Assembly: GCF_028283685.1 (NCBI RefSeq)
Contig: NZ_JAPWKF010000005.1
Span: forward strand, 124,001 to 188,000
Direction of reading: 5' to 3'
Origin: Edaphobacter sp.
GTDB lineage: Bacteria > Acidobacteriota > Terriglobia > Terriglobales > Acidobacteriaceae
Length of the DNA stretch: 64,000 bases
The notes beneath the pieces were generated by a model, which saw nothing but the letters and a program-made list of their open reading frames with translations, had not been told where the DNA came from and ran no database searches. The position numbers and the translations under genes are program-made. Of this stretch, positions 9,697-18,897 are shown piece after piece. Within the stretch, counting starts at the first letter, position 1. Each line of letters opens with the position of its first letter.

Positions 9697-10167
9697 CTAT
9701 TTCTTGGAGAGCCTCTGCTGAAACTGCGCGATGGTGGAGTGAACATTCGCTGGCCACGGCCTGTCCTTCTGGCCGATATAGGTCTCAACCCAGATCAGCT
9801 TCTGCTGGCTGCTGTCTCCGGCATAGATGTGCAGCTCCAGGATCTCCTGGTCCGCAGGACCGATGTCGACACCGGATGCGGCAGCAGGAATGACCGTCAT
9901 GGTCAGGTCAGGCGTCGCACCCTCGTTTGCGATGCTCTTACCCAGCTTCTGAGCCAGCTCTTTCAACTGCATGCCGGTTGATTTATCGCGGTCGCGATAC
10001 TCCGGTTTTACGGTACGCGCGGCGTCCAGCGCCTTCCGAAAGGCTGTCCAGTTGCAGGTTGCCTGTCCCCGGTCGATGGTGCATCCCGCATCAGCAGTCT
10101 GTGCCTGTGCATAAAACGATCCAAGGGTCAGGGCGGAGTACATCGCGAAGACAGTCAGTTTTTTCAT
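9697..10167 (-). CDS. Small secreted protein of unknown function
   Basis: A 156-residue product with a clean signal peptide (MKKLTVFAMYSALTLGSFYAQAQ, cut after AQA). The ATG at 10167 was chosen because it begins this signal; an upstream in-frame ATG at 10206 would bury it. The mature part has two Cys residues in a GCTIDRGQATCNW motif that could form a disulfide, and an otherwise soluble mixed fold. I do not recognise a family. It is divergent from polA. Confidence 0.65.
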   Translation of the reverse strand: MKKLTVFAMYSALTLGSFYAQAQTADAGCTIDRGQATCNWTAFRKALDAARTVKPEYRDRDKSTGMQLKELAQKLGKSIANEGATPDLTMTVIPAAASGVDIGPADQEILELHIYAGDSSQQKLIWVETYIGQKDRPWPANVHSTIAQFQQRLSKK

Positions 10168-10290
10168 GGATGTATGAAGGATAGGCCGCCAGGTCATTCC
10201 ATACAACCTGTATGAAATATGTCAGCAGATGGGCGCGGCCCGACAGCGTTCCGTCTTCCACGCCTCGCAACGCGCTACCATCAAAAGGCT

Positions 10291-13287
10291 ATGGCAAAGA
10301 CGCCCACCAAGACCGAAGAGACGAACTCCGCTGCACATGATGCGAAGAAACCGCCTATCTACCTGCTCGACTCCATGGCGTTTATCTTCCGCGCCTATCA
10401 CGCTATGCAGCGTTCTCGCCCCATGTCCACACGCACCGGCGTCCCCACCGCGGCGACTTATGTCTTTGTGAACATGATTAACAAGCTGCGCAAAGACTTT
10501 CAGCCCGAGTACCTCGCAGCTATCTATGACGTCGGCGCCCCGCTGCTTCGCAACGAGATGGCAGCACAGATGAAGGACGTCAAGAAATTCAACATCAAGA
10601 CGCAGCAGTTCGAGGTCATCGAGTACGGCGGTTACAAGGCCAATCGTACAGAGACGCCGCCTGACCTCATCCAGCAGCAGCCGTATATCCGTCGCGCACT
10701 CGAAGCCTTCCGCATCCCCATCCTCTACTACGAAGGCTTCGAGGCGGATGACGTCATCGGGACGCTCTCGCACAAGCTCGCCGCACTTGGCCACCACGTC
10801 TACGTCGTCTCCTCCGACAAGGACATGATGCAGCTCGTCGCGAAAGATGTCTCCATCCTCAATCCGACAAAGGACAACCTGATCCTCGATCCCGCTGGTG
10901 TCGAAGCCGCTCTTGGTGTTCCTCCCGAACGCGTTATCGATGTCATGGCGCTGCGCGGCGATTCGATCGATAACATCCCCGGTGCTCCCGGCATCGGCGA
11001 CAAGGGATCGGTCGAGCTGATCCAGCAGTTCGGTACGGTCGAGGCTGCCATCGACGCGGCTACGGCCACTCCTGAAGCCATCAAGCGCAAGACGTATCGT
11101 GAGTCTCTGGCCAACAATCGTGAGAACATTCTTCTTTCGAAGGAGCTGGTCACCATTCACACGGAGGTGCCCATCGAGTACTCCCTCGACGAGATGCGCA
11201 CCCAGGCGCCCGATCTTGCTGCATGCCGCGATCTCTTCTCCGAGCTGGAGTTTACGACACTGCTCAAGGAACTCGCGCCAGCTGAAGATACTACGGTCAT
11301 CACCTACGAGCTCAAGCCAACCGCGGTGCAGATCAAGCATCTGCTTGAAGAGGCTCGCGCCATCAATCCGGCGACGGGTGAACCAAACGGACTCGCCATC
11401 GCCATCTCAGAAGACGCCCAGGCGATTGCGGAGGAGATAGCTGCAGAATCGGCAGATGGCGAAGCAGAGCCTCCGCCGGCAGAGAATATGTCACTCTTCG
11501 GCGCGATGGCGGAGGAAGCGCCGGCTTCCTCCACGGCAGCACAACCTGTAGAAGATCCCGCGTGCCGTATCGGCCTTGCGGGGAACGAGCACTTCGCCGT
11601 CGAAGTCTCGCTCGATGAGCCGGGCCTCAAAGAGGCTCTGTCTGACGCCGCGCTCCCCAAGGACGTTCACGATCTCAAGGCTGTGTTGCGTGCGCTTGAG
11701 CCGCATCGTGTTGTGCTCAACGGTGTCCGCAACGATGTCATGCTCCTCAGCTATCTCATCAACCCGACGCATGGCTCGCATACGCTGGTCGACATCGCCG
11801 CACGCAGCACCAGCCGCACGCTTGTGCATCAGCCGACGAAGGGCAATCCCAATGACCCCAGCCGTCTCGCCGAGGCCGCAGCTGCTGTGTATCGTCTCTC
11901 CGGCACGCTGGGCACGCAGGTCGCTGACTATGTGCCCGCTCAGCATGAGGTCCCCGCGGACGACCCTTCGCTTGGAGGAGCCGTTACGCCGGAGATGCTC
12001 TTTGCGGACAAAAAGCAGACGCCAGCGGGCACGGAGCAGGAAAGAGTTTCGCCTGATTCTCCGCTCCGCAACGTCTACAACACGATCGATCTTCCTCTTG
12101 TGTCCGTGCTTTTACGGATGGAGCAGACCGGCGTCCGCATCGACCCCGAGTTTCTCCGCGAGATGTCTTCGCGCCTCGCCGTCGAGATCGACAACCTCGC
12201 GGAGAAGATCTATTCAGACTCCGGTCATCGCTTCAACATCAACTCGCCCAAGCAGCTTGGCGATGTGCTCTTCAACAAGATGCTGCTTCCCAAGCCGATG
12301 AAGTATGGCAAGGGTAAGGTTGTCTCCACGGCGCAGGACGTTCTCGATGAACTGGCAGAGAGCCACCCGATCGCCGCGCTCGTCATCGAACACCGTCAGT
12401 TGCAGAAGCTTAAGGGGACTTACCTCGATGCTTTGCCTGTGCTCGCAGATGCCGAAGGCCGCATCCACACCACCTTCAATCAGGTGGGTACCGCGACGGG
12501 GCGCCTCTCTTCCACCAATCCCAATCTGCAGAACATTCCCATCCGCACAGCGGTCGGTCGCGAGATCCGTGGCGCCTTCATCGCCGCCAACGGGAACCTC
12601 CTCATGTCGGCCGACTACTCGCAGATCGAACTGCGCCTGATGGCTCACTTCTCGCAGGACCCGCTGCTGCTCGACGCCTATCGTACGAACAAAGACATTC
12701 ATACACTTACGGCAAGCGAGGTCTTCGAGGTCGACCCTGTCACGATGGATAAGGAGACCCGCAGTCGTGCCAAGGCCGTCAACTTCGGGATCGTCTATGG
12801 CATCTCGCCCTTTGGCCTTGCTGCACAGCTGGGGATCGAGCAGAAGGTTGCGCGCGAGTACATCGAGCGCTACTTCGAGCGCTACGCCGGCGTCCAGCGC
12901 TTCATTGAAAGCACGCTGGCCGAGGTCAAGCGGGCACAGTCGGTCAGGACCTTCTTCGGCCGTGTGCGCCCCATCCCCGATATCCAGTCGCGCAACCCCA
13001 ATATGCGTGGCTTCGCGGAGCGGACTGCGGTGAATACGCCGCTACAGGGAACGGCGGCTGACCTCATCAAACTTGCCATGCTGAAGATCGATGCGGAGCT
13101 TGCACGGCGCAAGCTTCGTTCAAGGATGACCCTTCAGGTCCACGACGAACTTCTCTTTGACGTCGTTCCCGAAGAGGCGGATGAAGTACAGGCTCTCGTA
13201 AAACACGAGATGGAGCATGTGCAGGAGTTCTCCGTGCCGATCGTGGCGGAGATTGGCCTCGGTCAGAACTGGCGCGATATCAAGTAG
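10291..13287 (+). CDS. polA: DNA polymerase I
   Basis: A 998-residue PolA. The 5' nuclease domain shows YLLDSMAFIFRAYHA, FEADDVIGTLSHKLA, SSDKDMMQL and RGDSIDNIPGAPGIGDKG. The polymerase domain has motif A (DYSQIELRLMAHFSQD), motif B (RSRAKAVNFGIVYGISPFG) and motif C (LQVHDELLFDV). The middle exonuclease-like domain lacks the DxE metal ligands, so proofreading is probably absent, as in Taq and Bst PolA; an Ala/Glu-rich linker of about 50 residues precedes it. The ATG at 10291 follows AAAAGG with good spacing; the frame extends 24 codons upstream without homology. Role: Okazaki fragment processing and repair synthesis. Confidence 0.95.
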   Translation: MAKTPTKTEETNSAAHDAKKPPIYLLDSMAFIFRAYHAMQRSRPMSTRTGVPTAATYVFVNMINKLRKDFQPEYLAAIYDVGAPLLRNEMAAQMKDVKKFNIKTQQFEVIEYGGYKANRTETPPDLIQQQPYIRRALEAFRIPILYYEGFEADDVIGTLSHKLAALGHHVYVVSSDKDMMQLVAKDVSILNPTKDNLILDPAGVEAALGVPPERVIDVMALRGDSIDNIPGAPGIGDKGSVELIQQFGTVEAAIDAATATPEAIKRKTYRESLANNRENILLSKELVTIHTEVPIEYSLDEMRTQAPDLAACRDLFSELEFTTLLKELAPAEDTTVITYELKPTAVQIKHLLEEARAINPATGEPNGLAIAISEDAQAIAEEIAAESADGEAEPPPAENMSLFGAMAEEAPASSTAAQPVEDPACRIGLAGNEHFAVEVSLDEPGLKEALSDAALPKDVHDLKAVLRALEPHRVVLNGVRNDVMLLSYLINPTHGSHTLVDIAARSTSRTLVHQPTKGNPNDPSRLAEAAAAVYRLSGTLGTQVADYVPAQHEVPADDPSLGGAVTPEMLFADKKQTPAGTEQERVSPDSPLRNVYNTIDLPLVSVLLRMEQTGVRIDPEFLREMSSRLAVEIDNLAEKIYSDSGHRFNINSPKQLGDVLFNKMLLPKPMKYGKGKVVSTAQDVLDELAESHPIAALVIEHRQLQKLKGTYLDALPVLADAEGRIHTTFNQVGTATGRLSSTNPNLQNIPIRTAVGREIRGAFIAANGNLLMSADYSQIELRLMAHFSQDPLLLDAYRTNKDIHTLTASEVFEVDPVTMDKETRSRAKAVNFGIVYGISPFGLAAQLGIEQKVAREYIERYFERYAGVQRFIESTLAEVKRAQSVRTFFGRVRPIPDIQSRNPNMRGFAERTAVNTPLQGTAADLIKLAMLKIDAELARRKLRSRMTLQVHDELLFDVVPEEADEVQALVKHEMEHVQEFSVPIVAEIGLGQNWRDIK

Positions 13288-13290
13288 GAG

Positions 13291-14547
13291 CTATGCGGAG
13301 AGGCTGACGCCGGCCAGCGCGGGAGCGCACGAGACCCGATTCCGGCCGTCGGCCTTGGCCTGGTACATCGCCTTGTCGGCGGCCTCCAGCAGCTGCTCCG
13401 GCACCTCGCGCAGCGTCGGATATGCCGTTGCGACGCCGCAGCTGACTGTTGCCGTCGTGTTCGAGTTGTAGGGTGTCTGTGCCGGATCGAGTGGAGGGAA
13501 TCCGGCAAGCTCGACCATCTTGCACAGCCGTTCTGCAACCTGTGCCGCAGCGGACAGGGGTGTCGAGGGCAGCAGGATGATGAACTCCTCGCCGCCATAA
13601 CGGGCAGCGAAGTCGTCCTTGGCACGCAACGCCTGCTGCAGCAGGGAACCGATGCGGCGCAGCACCTCGTCGCCGTAAAGGTGACCGTAGTTGTCATTCA
13701 GCTTCTTGAAGTTGTCGACATCCACCACGATCACGGAGAGAGCGTTGCTGGCGACGATGGCTCGTTTCCACAGGTGCGCGAACTGTGTATCGAAAGAGCG
13801 GCGGTTCGCTAGTCCGGTCAGCGCATCGCTCTCAGAATGTCGCACCAGCTGCGCATTCAGGCGGTTCAGATCCTTTACCAGCATCTCGTCGCGGATGCTT
13901 AGCAGATAGTTCAGTCTCTCTTCGCGAATGGCGCTGTAGTTTGCCACCAGCGTAATCAGGCTGACCGCGGCGATCATCATCATGGCCACAAGTTTCTCGT
14001 CGTGCGAGAGCATGTGGTCGTAATGCAGAAAGACGCTCTCTCCCATCAACATGATCATGGAGGCTGCAATTGCATAAGGAAACTGCAGCCTCATGACGAT
14101 ATTGGTAAACAGGATCACTGCCATGACCGCCAGATGGGCATAGGCCGAAGCCGCGATGCTGCGATTGCTCTCCAGGTAAAGGTGTGTCAGCCCTGCAATC
14201 GTCGCTCCCAGCACAATGCTGGATTCGCGCACCACACGGCCCGGTTTGCGAAGCATGCTGGCATTCACAATCAGGCAGACGGGGGTGACGATCAGGGCGC
14301 GAACCACAAAGGCACGCCAAAACTCCCGCGGGGATGAATTGAGGTGGTCGCCAATGAGGAAGAGATCGAAGAGGGCGATGGCAATCAGGCCCTCCAGCCA
14401 GAGGCGCCGGCAGCGGCGTTCCTCTGTGTCTCGCTCAAATCGTTCCTCCAGCTGCTCAGGAAACGTCGGCCACCAAAAACGAAGGCCAGACAGCTTCCTG
14501 ATCTGCCTGTTGATGAGGTCGAGTAAGACTTGCTTATTCTGCAGCAT
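13291..14547 (-). CDS. Membrane-bound GGDEF diguanylate cyclase
   Basis: A 418-residue protein that makes c-di-GMP. The N-terminal half holds a cluster of about six hydrophobic segments (e.g. LIAIALFDLFLI, LAVMAVILFTNIVM) with no recognised sensor domain. The C-terminal GGDEF domain has SDALTGLANRRSFD and the active loop RYGGEEF. The inhibitory I-site RxxD upstream is shifted: RAKDD sits one residue further from GGEEF than usual, so feedback inhibition is uncertain. The ATG at 14547 starts the protein close to the hydrophobic region; an upstream in-frame start at 14631 adds a basic tail. Convergent with polA, with stops 3 bases apart. Confidence 0.88.
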   Translation of the reverse strand: MLQNKQVLLDLINRQIRKLSGLRFWWPTFPEQLEERFERDTEERRCRRLWLEGLIAIALFDLFLIGDHLNSSPREFWRAFVVRALIVTPVCLIVNASMLRKPGRVVRESSIVLGATIAGLTHLYLESNRSIAASAYAHLAVMAVILFTNIVMRLQFPYAIAASMIMLMGESVFLHYDHMLSHDEKLVAMMMIAAVSLITLVANYSAIREERLNYLLSIRDEMLVKDLNRLNAQLVRHSESDALTGLANRRSFDTQFAHLWKRAIVASNALSVIVVDVDNFKKLNDNYGHLYGDEVLRRIGSLLQQALRAKDDFAARYGGEEFIILLPSTPLSAAAQVAERLCKMVELAGFPPLDPAQTPYNSNTTATVSCGVATAYPTLREVPEQLLEAADKAMYQAKADGRNRVSCAPALAGVSLSA

Positions 14548-14814
14548 GGGAGACGAAGGACGTTCGGGGGCCCGGCTCACCTTTCCGGCCGTAGTCACGG
14601 CAAGACGAAAACGCTTCCCTCTATTCTGCACTTTTTTGCGCTTTTTGAAGGAATATAAATAGTAACCTAAGAAATGCTTACCGACAGGTGATCCCCGGTC
14701 TGCCTGACCCTCCTAGGGGAATTTCTTCCGGGCTGATAAACTTAAAATTCTGTGCAGCCCGTGCATGTAACGGGGCAATCTCGCACGAGCCATCTGATAG
14801 GAAGAGTCAAATCC

Positions 14815-15558
14815 GTGGATCAGCAAACCCGCCAAGCACTCAAGCACGACCAGTTCGTTGACAGCACTCAGCATGGCCTCGATTGGGCCACCCAGAACCG
14901 CCGCGCCATTGCCCTCTGGGGTACGGTTGCGGTTCTTCTGCTCTTTGCGATCGCCATCGCTGCAGTGCTCTATAACCATCGCAGCGAGCAGTCATCCATC
15001 GCCTTTGGCAATGCCATGCAGACCTACCAGACCCCCCTGGCGGCTCCCGGCCAGCAGGTCCCTCCCGGAGTGAAGACCTTTGCCTCTGCTGCTGAGCGCG
15101 CCAAGGCGGCCAATCAGCAGTTTCTCCAGGTAGCCGATCAGTACGGTCTGACCCCTTCCGGCAAGCTCTCGAAGTACTTTGCCGGCCTGACCTATATGGA
15201 ATCTGGTCAGAACAGCTCTGCCGAAAGCACGCTGAAGGACGTTGCCTCTGGTTGGAACGGCGATGTCGCCTCGCTTGCCAAGCTCGGCCTCGCACAGCTC
15301 TATCGCCAGACCGGCCGCGATGCTCAGGCCATCGAGGTCTATAACGACCTCACTGCTCATCCTTCGACCTCGGTTCCTGCCGGAACGGCTCAGCTTCAAC
15401 TCGCCGATCTTTATGAGGCGGAGAACAAGCCTGAACTGGCCAAGAAGGTCTACGCCACCCTCAAGGACAAGGATGCCAGCGGCCCTGCCGGCATGATTGC
15501 CGCGCAGAAGCTGAACCCCGCACCCGCTGGTGCAGGCGCTGGAGCGATGGCGCAGTAA
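14815..15558 (+). CDS. TPR-type single-pass membrane protein, YfgM-like
   Basis: A 247-residue protein with a cytoplasmic N-terminus, one membrane helix (AIALWGTVAVLLLFAIAIAA) and an extracytoplasmic part with tetratricopeptide-like helices (KLGLAQLYRQTGRDAQAIEVY; QLADLYEAENKPELAKKVY). The layout matches YfgM, a partner of the periplasmic chaperone network at the Sec translocon, but function is inferred only from architecture. A GTG at 14815 follows GGAAGAG by nine bases and gives the YfgM-like N-terminus; an earlier GTG at 14752 has no such site. The C-terminus is Ala/Gly/Pro-rich. A strong hairpin terminator follows. Confidence 0.75.
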   Translation: MDQQTRQALKHDQFVDSTQHGLDWATQNRRAIALWGTVAVLLLFAIAIAAVLYNHRSEQSSIAFGNAMQTYQTPLAAPGQQVPPGVKTFASAAERAKAANQQFLQVADQYGLTPSGKLSKYFAGLTYMESGQNSSAESTLKDVASGWNGDVASLAKLGLAQLYRQTGRDAQAIEVYNDLTAHPSTSVPAGTAQLQLADLYEAENKPELAKKVYATLKDKDASGPAGMIAAQKLNPAPAGAGAGAMAQ

Positions 15559-15581
15559 CGTCTTTCCTCAACATCTGAACG

Positions 15582-15630
15582 CTAAAAGCAAACCACCCGC
15601 GATCGTCGATTGCGGGTGGTTTGCTTTTAG
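15582..15630. terminator. Bidirectional hairpin terminator, very long stem
   Basis: A perfect 19-base inverted repeat that extends inward to about 23 pairs (one G-T) with a 3-base loop. A-rich and T-rich ends (CTAAAAGC/GCTTTTAG) face both convergent genes, the TPR protein and the potassium channel. Confidence 0.85.
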
Positions 15631-15688
15631 GGAAGATCTGATCTTTACGGCAGATCCGATTTCGATACGCCTGGGCTTTACCGTCCAC

Positions 15689-16918
15689 TCAATGGCCATG
15701 CTCGTCATGCAGCAATGCAGAAGCGACACGGCGGCGGTACTGGGTCGCATCCTGTCCGCGAGTGGCCTCGGCCTCGGTTCGCAGCTTGTTCAATAGCTTC
15801 CACTGGTCCTTATCGCGTTTCTCCGTCACCCAGGGCGGCAGGGGCATCCGTAGATAATGCGACAGGGCGCCTGCGTGAGGTTCGTACAACGCCCGCACCG
15901 TCTCCAGCCTCTCGGCTGAGGCGCGATCGCCGCAGAGTCGCAGGCCCATCTCCGTCAGTACGTCGCAGAGGCTGTCGAAGTCTGCCGCCGGCATGCGCTC
16001 CTGCTCCTGCTGAATGCTCCAGGCTCGTTGCTCCTTCACATGGAAGACATTGCCGAGGTCGATCAGCGCATGACGCGCCATGACGAAGGTGAGCTGCGCC
16101 TGCCGCGATGCCGGCCCTTCGAGTACCGAGATCAGCAGCGCACAGGTATCCAGCATCGCCACCAACGCCGAAAGCCAGCTCTGGTTGTCGTGCTGCGACC
16201 GGTAGAAGCACAAAATCGGATAGGAGATATGCGACTCCAGGATCTCAGCCGACCAGCGCTCCCACTCCATCAACAGCTCGATCAGCGCCTCTTCACCGCC
16301 CTCAAACCCATGACGGCGAAGCAGTTCCGCCGCAGTCGGAGGCGAGCCGGCCCGAGCATCCAGCAGGGCAATGCTCACCTCGCGACGTGAAAATGCCTGG
16401 TAGAGCACCGGCAGATAGCCAATCACCAGCGCCACAAAGCCCAGCCCAACACCGGACTCGAGGATGATCAGCGCCCGGGCGACGATGCTGTGCGGCACCA
16501 CGTCGCCCAGCCCCAGCGTGAAGAGCGTGGTTCCACTGACATAAAGATCCGTGCGGAAACGGGACACTCCATGAAGGACGTGCAACCCCAGCGGGTCTAT
16601 GAACGGCGTGCCGAGCGCGAAATAAAACGTTGCGAAGCTGAAGATCAGCAGCAGTCCCCAAAGCAAGAGCAGCAGGATCAGAGACAAGGGGCCATAGAAG
16701 CTGTAGAACTGCTCCCTGGCCTTTGCATTCTTCATCCGGCCGCCGATGGCCGTCCATGGTGTCCAGGTCAGGATGAAGAAAAACCGTGTGAGCCGAAAGC
16801 GCCCCGTCGCCCGCCGCGGCAGAATGATCGTCTGAAACGCGTCTACAAAGACCGCGAGACAGCAAAGGACTCCAGCGATCAATGCCGCCATGCGCAATGC
16901 CACTTCTTGCGTTTCCAT
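15689..16918 (-). CDS. Two-helix potassium channel family protein with large cytoplasmic tail
   Basis: A 409-residue protein with hydrophobic segments near the N-terminus (LIAGVLCCLAVFVDAF; LSLILLLLLWGLLLIFSFATFYFAL) and a pore-loop region TTLFTLGLGDVVP followed by a helix (LIILESGVGLGFVALVIGYL), which matches the two-pore-helix ion channel fold. The selectivity filter reads LGLGD instead of the canonical GYGD, so ion selectivity is uncertain. About 200 mostly helical cytoplasmic residues follow with no RCK/TrkA nucleotide-binding motif. The ATG at 16918 follows GGGGAC; the upstream in-frame start at 16951 is TTG. Convergent with the TPR gene across the shared terminator. Confidence 0.75.
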   Translation of the reverse strand: METQEVALRMAALIAGVLCCLAVFVDAFQTIILPRRATGRFRLTRFFFILTWTPWTAIGGRMKNAKAREQFYSFYGPLSLILLLLLWGLLLIFSFATFYFALGTPFIDPLGLHVLHGVSRFRTDLYVSGTTLFTLGLGDVVPHSIVARALIILESGVGLGFVALVIGYLPVLYQAFSRREVSIALLDARAGSPPTAAELLRRHGFEGGEEALIELLMEWERWSAEILESHISYPILCFYRSQHDNQSWLSALVAMLDTCALLISVLEGPASRQAQLTFVMARHALIDLGNVFHVKEQRAWSIQQEQERMPAADFDSLCDVLTEMGLRLCGDRASAERLETVRALYEPHAGALSHYLRMPLPPWVTEKRDKDQWKLLNKLRTEAEATRGQDATQYRRRVASALLHDEHGH

Positions 16919-17072
16919 CTGTCCCCAGGCTTTCTGTCGAGTTGCGGACAAATTCCGCGGTTCTACATAGATGCTTACAGCGCGGCTGCGTTTCTCTTTT
17001 GTCCGAGAGCGTTATCGTCCCCGGACTGGGATATGACATCTCAAGCTATCGTATTCTTGCGCCAGCGCGTTT

Positions 17073-17297
17073 ATGTCCGATCTTGGCCGCATTCTCGTCG
17101 CCTTTGGTCTGCTGCTCGTAGCTGCGGGAGCCGTCCTGCTGTTGCTGGGCCGCCTCCATCTTCCACTTGGACGTCTCCCCGGCGATCTCACCTGGAAGGG
17201 CAGCAACTGGAGCGTCTCCCTTCCGCTGATGAGCTCAATGATCGTCAGTCTGGTGCTGAGCCTTATCCTGTGGATCATCAACCACTTCCGCCACTAG
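17073..17297 (+). CDS. DUF2905 family small membrane protein
   Basis: A 74-residue protein with two membrane helices (ILVAFGLLLVAAGAVLLLL and MIVSLVLSLILWIINHF) joined by a loop containing LGRLPGDLTWKG, the conserved signature of DUF2905. Relatives are widespread in bacteria and often lie near ruvB or queA; the function is unknown. It precedes xseA by 43 bases and could be co-transcribed with it. Confidence 0.85.
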   Translation: MSDLGRILVAFGLLLVAAGAVLLLLGRLHLPLGRLPGDLTWKGSNWSVSLPLMSSMIVSLVLSLILWIINHFRH

Positions 17298-17340
17298 ACC
17301 TGTCCTCCGCTACCCTTAGCCTGCTAGACTCAACCTCGCA

Positions 17341-18897
17341 GTGTCCGCGACCGAGCAGAATCCGCCCACGCTCGCCAGCCTGCGGGCCGGACGCAGCAGG
17401 ATGCGCGCCGTAAAGGGAGCTTCCCCCTCAGCCACGTCTGAGCAGGGCAGTCTTCTGTTTGCCTCCTCCGAACCCACTCCCGCTCCCCCTGCTGTGGTTC
17501 CCGCAACTCCTCCCGCCGAGCCGGAACGCCGTATTCTCACCGTCGCCGCTGTCGTCGGCCGCATCCGTCAGCAGGTGGAGTCGTCCTATGCCGATATCTG
17601 GGTTGAGGGAGAGATCTCCAATTGCCGCCCCGCGCCATCAGGCCATATCTATCTCACGCTCAAGGACGAATCTGCGCAGCTCCCTGTCGTCCTGTTTCGC
17701 CGCCAGGCCCAGCTTCTGCGCTTTCGCCCGGCGGATGGACTCGCTGTCCTGGTACGCGGCCGCGTCTCCGTCTACGAATCCCGCGGCCAGCTCCAGCTCA
17801 TCGCCGAGACGATGGAGCCGAGGGGAGCGGGGTCCATCCAGCTCGCCTTCGAGCAACTCAAGGCGCGCCTGGCCGCTGAGGGGCTCTTTGACGCCTCGCG
17901 CAAGCGCTCCCTTCCCGCCTATCCGCGCTGTGTCGGCGTTGTGACCTCGCCTACCGGGGCTGTCATTCGCGATATCGTCACCGTCGTTCGCCGCCGTCAT
18001 GCGGCGCTGAACCTGCTCGTCCACCCTGCCGTCATGCAGGGTGCCTCCAGCTCTTCTTCGGTGGCGCGCGCGATTCGATGGTTCAATGCGAATCCCCAAT
18101 ACGCAGATCTCATCCTGATCGCTCGTGGCGGAGGGTCGCTGGAAGATCTTGCCTGCTTCAACGACGAGGCTCTGGCGCGTACTATCGCAGCCTCACAGCT
18201 CCCCGTCGTCTCTGCGATCGGGCATGAGACCGATTTCACCATCGCCGACTTCGTCTCCGACCTGCGTGCGCCGACACCGTCTGCCGCCGCAGAGATGATT
18301 ACGGCAGCGCAGCATCGTGTCGAAGAGCGCGTCACCATGCTCGATCTCCGGGCGCGTCGTGCAATTCGTCTGCATCTGCTTGAGTCGCGGCAGCGTTATA
18401 CCCGTCTGTCGGCGCCTGCTGTGCTCGCTCGTGTCTCGGCCTCCATCGACCGCCGTTCGCAGCGCATTGACGAGCTGGCCCTGCGGCTCGACCGCGCCGT
18501 TCATCGCCGCCAGCGACAGCAGACGGAGCGTCTCCGTTCTCTTACCGAACGCCTGCGCCGTCAGGATGTCTCCCTGCGTCTTGCAGCGACGCATCGCCAG
18601 TTGGAGCGGTTGACCCTGCGGCTCGACCGGGCCGCGTCTGCCCTGACAGCGCAGCAGAGGACCCGCCTTCATGAGGCAACCGCACGCCTACAGGCGCTCT
18701 CTCCGCTCAGCGTCCTCGCTCGCGGCTACGCGCTCATCTACAACGCGGATGGAACGCTCCTCCGTGCCTCCAATCAGGCCACGCCTGGTCAGACGATTCG
18801 CGCACGCCTCGCCTCCGGCGAGATTGCCGCTGAAGTCACGGCCATAGAACCATCATCAGACGCATCGAATAACGCATCGGAGAAACACAACGCATGA
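17341..18897 (+). CDS. xseA: Exodeoxyribonuclease VII large subunit
   Basis: XseA with XseB degrades single-stranded DNA to oligonucleotides. The 518-residue product has an OB-fold nucleic-acid-binding domain (DIWVEGEISNCRPAPSGHIY), the catalytic region (TSPTGAVIRDIVTVVRRR; LILIARGGGSLEDL; AIGHETDFTIADFVSDLRAPTPS), a long coiled-coil region rich in Arg and Leu, and the C-terminal block LSVLARGYALIYNADG. The first 60 residues before the OB fold are Pro/Ala-rich and longer than in most homologues. The start is GTG. The small subunit gene xseB is not adjacent. The stop overlaps the glmM start by 4 bases (ATGA), so the two genes are coupled. Confidence 0.95.
   Translation: MSATEQNPPTLASLRAGRSRMRAVKGASPSATSEQGSLLFASSEPTPAPPAVVPATPPAEPERRILTVAAVVGRIRQQVESSYADIWVEGEISNCRPAPSGHIYLTLKDESAQLPVVLFRRQAQLLRFRPADGLAVLVRGRVSVYESRGQLQLIAETMEPRGAGSIQLAFEQLKARLAAEGLFDASRKRSLPAYPRCVGVVTSPTGAVIRDIVTVVRRRHAALNLLVHPAVMQGASSSSSVARAIRWFNANPQYADLILIARGGGSLEDLACFNDEALARTIAASQLPVVSAIGHETDFTIADFVSDLRAPTPSAAAEMITAAQHRVEERVTMLDLRARRAIRLHLLESRQRYTRLSAPAVLARVSASIDRRSQRIDELALRLDRAVHRRQRQQTERLRSLTERLRRQDVSLRLAATHRQLERLTLRLDRAASALTAQQRTRLHEATARLQALSPLSVLARGYALIYNADGTLLRASNQATPGQTIRARLASGEIAAEVTAIEPSSDASNNASEKHNA

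Noticed and set aside
10222..11340. Minus-strand open frame of 372 codons inside polA
   Set aside because: It is a shadow of the PolA 5' nuclease coding frame; no protein features of its own.
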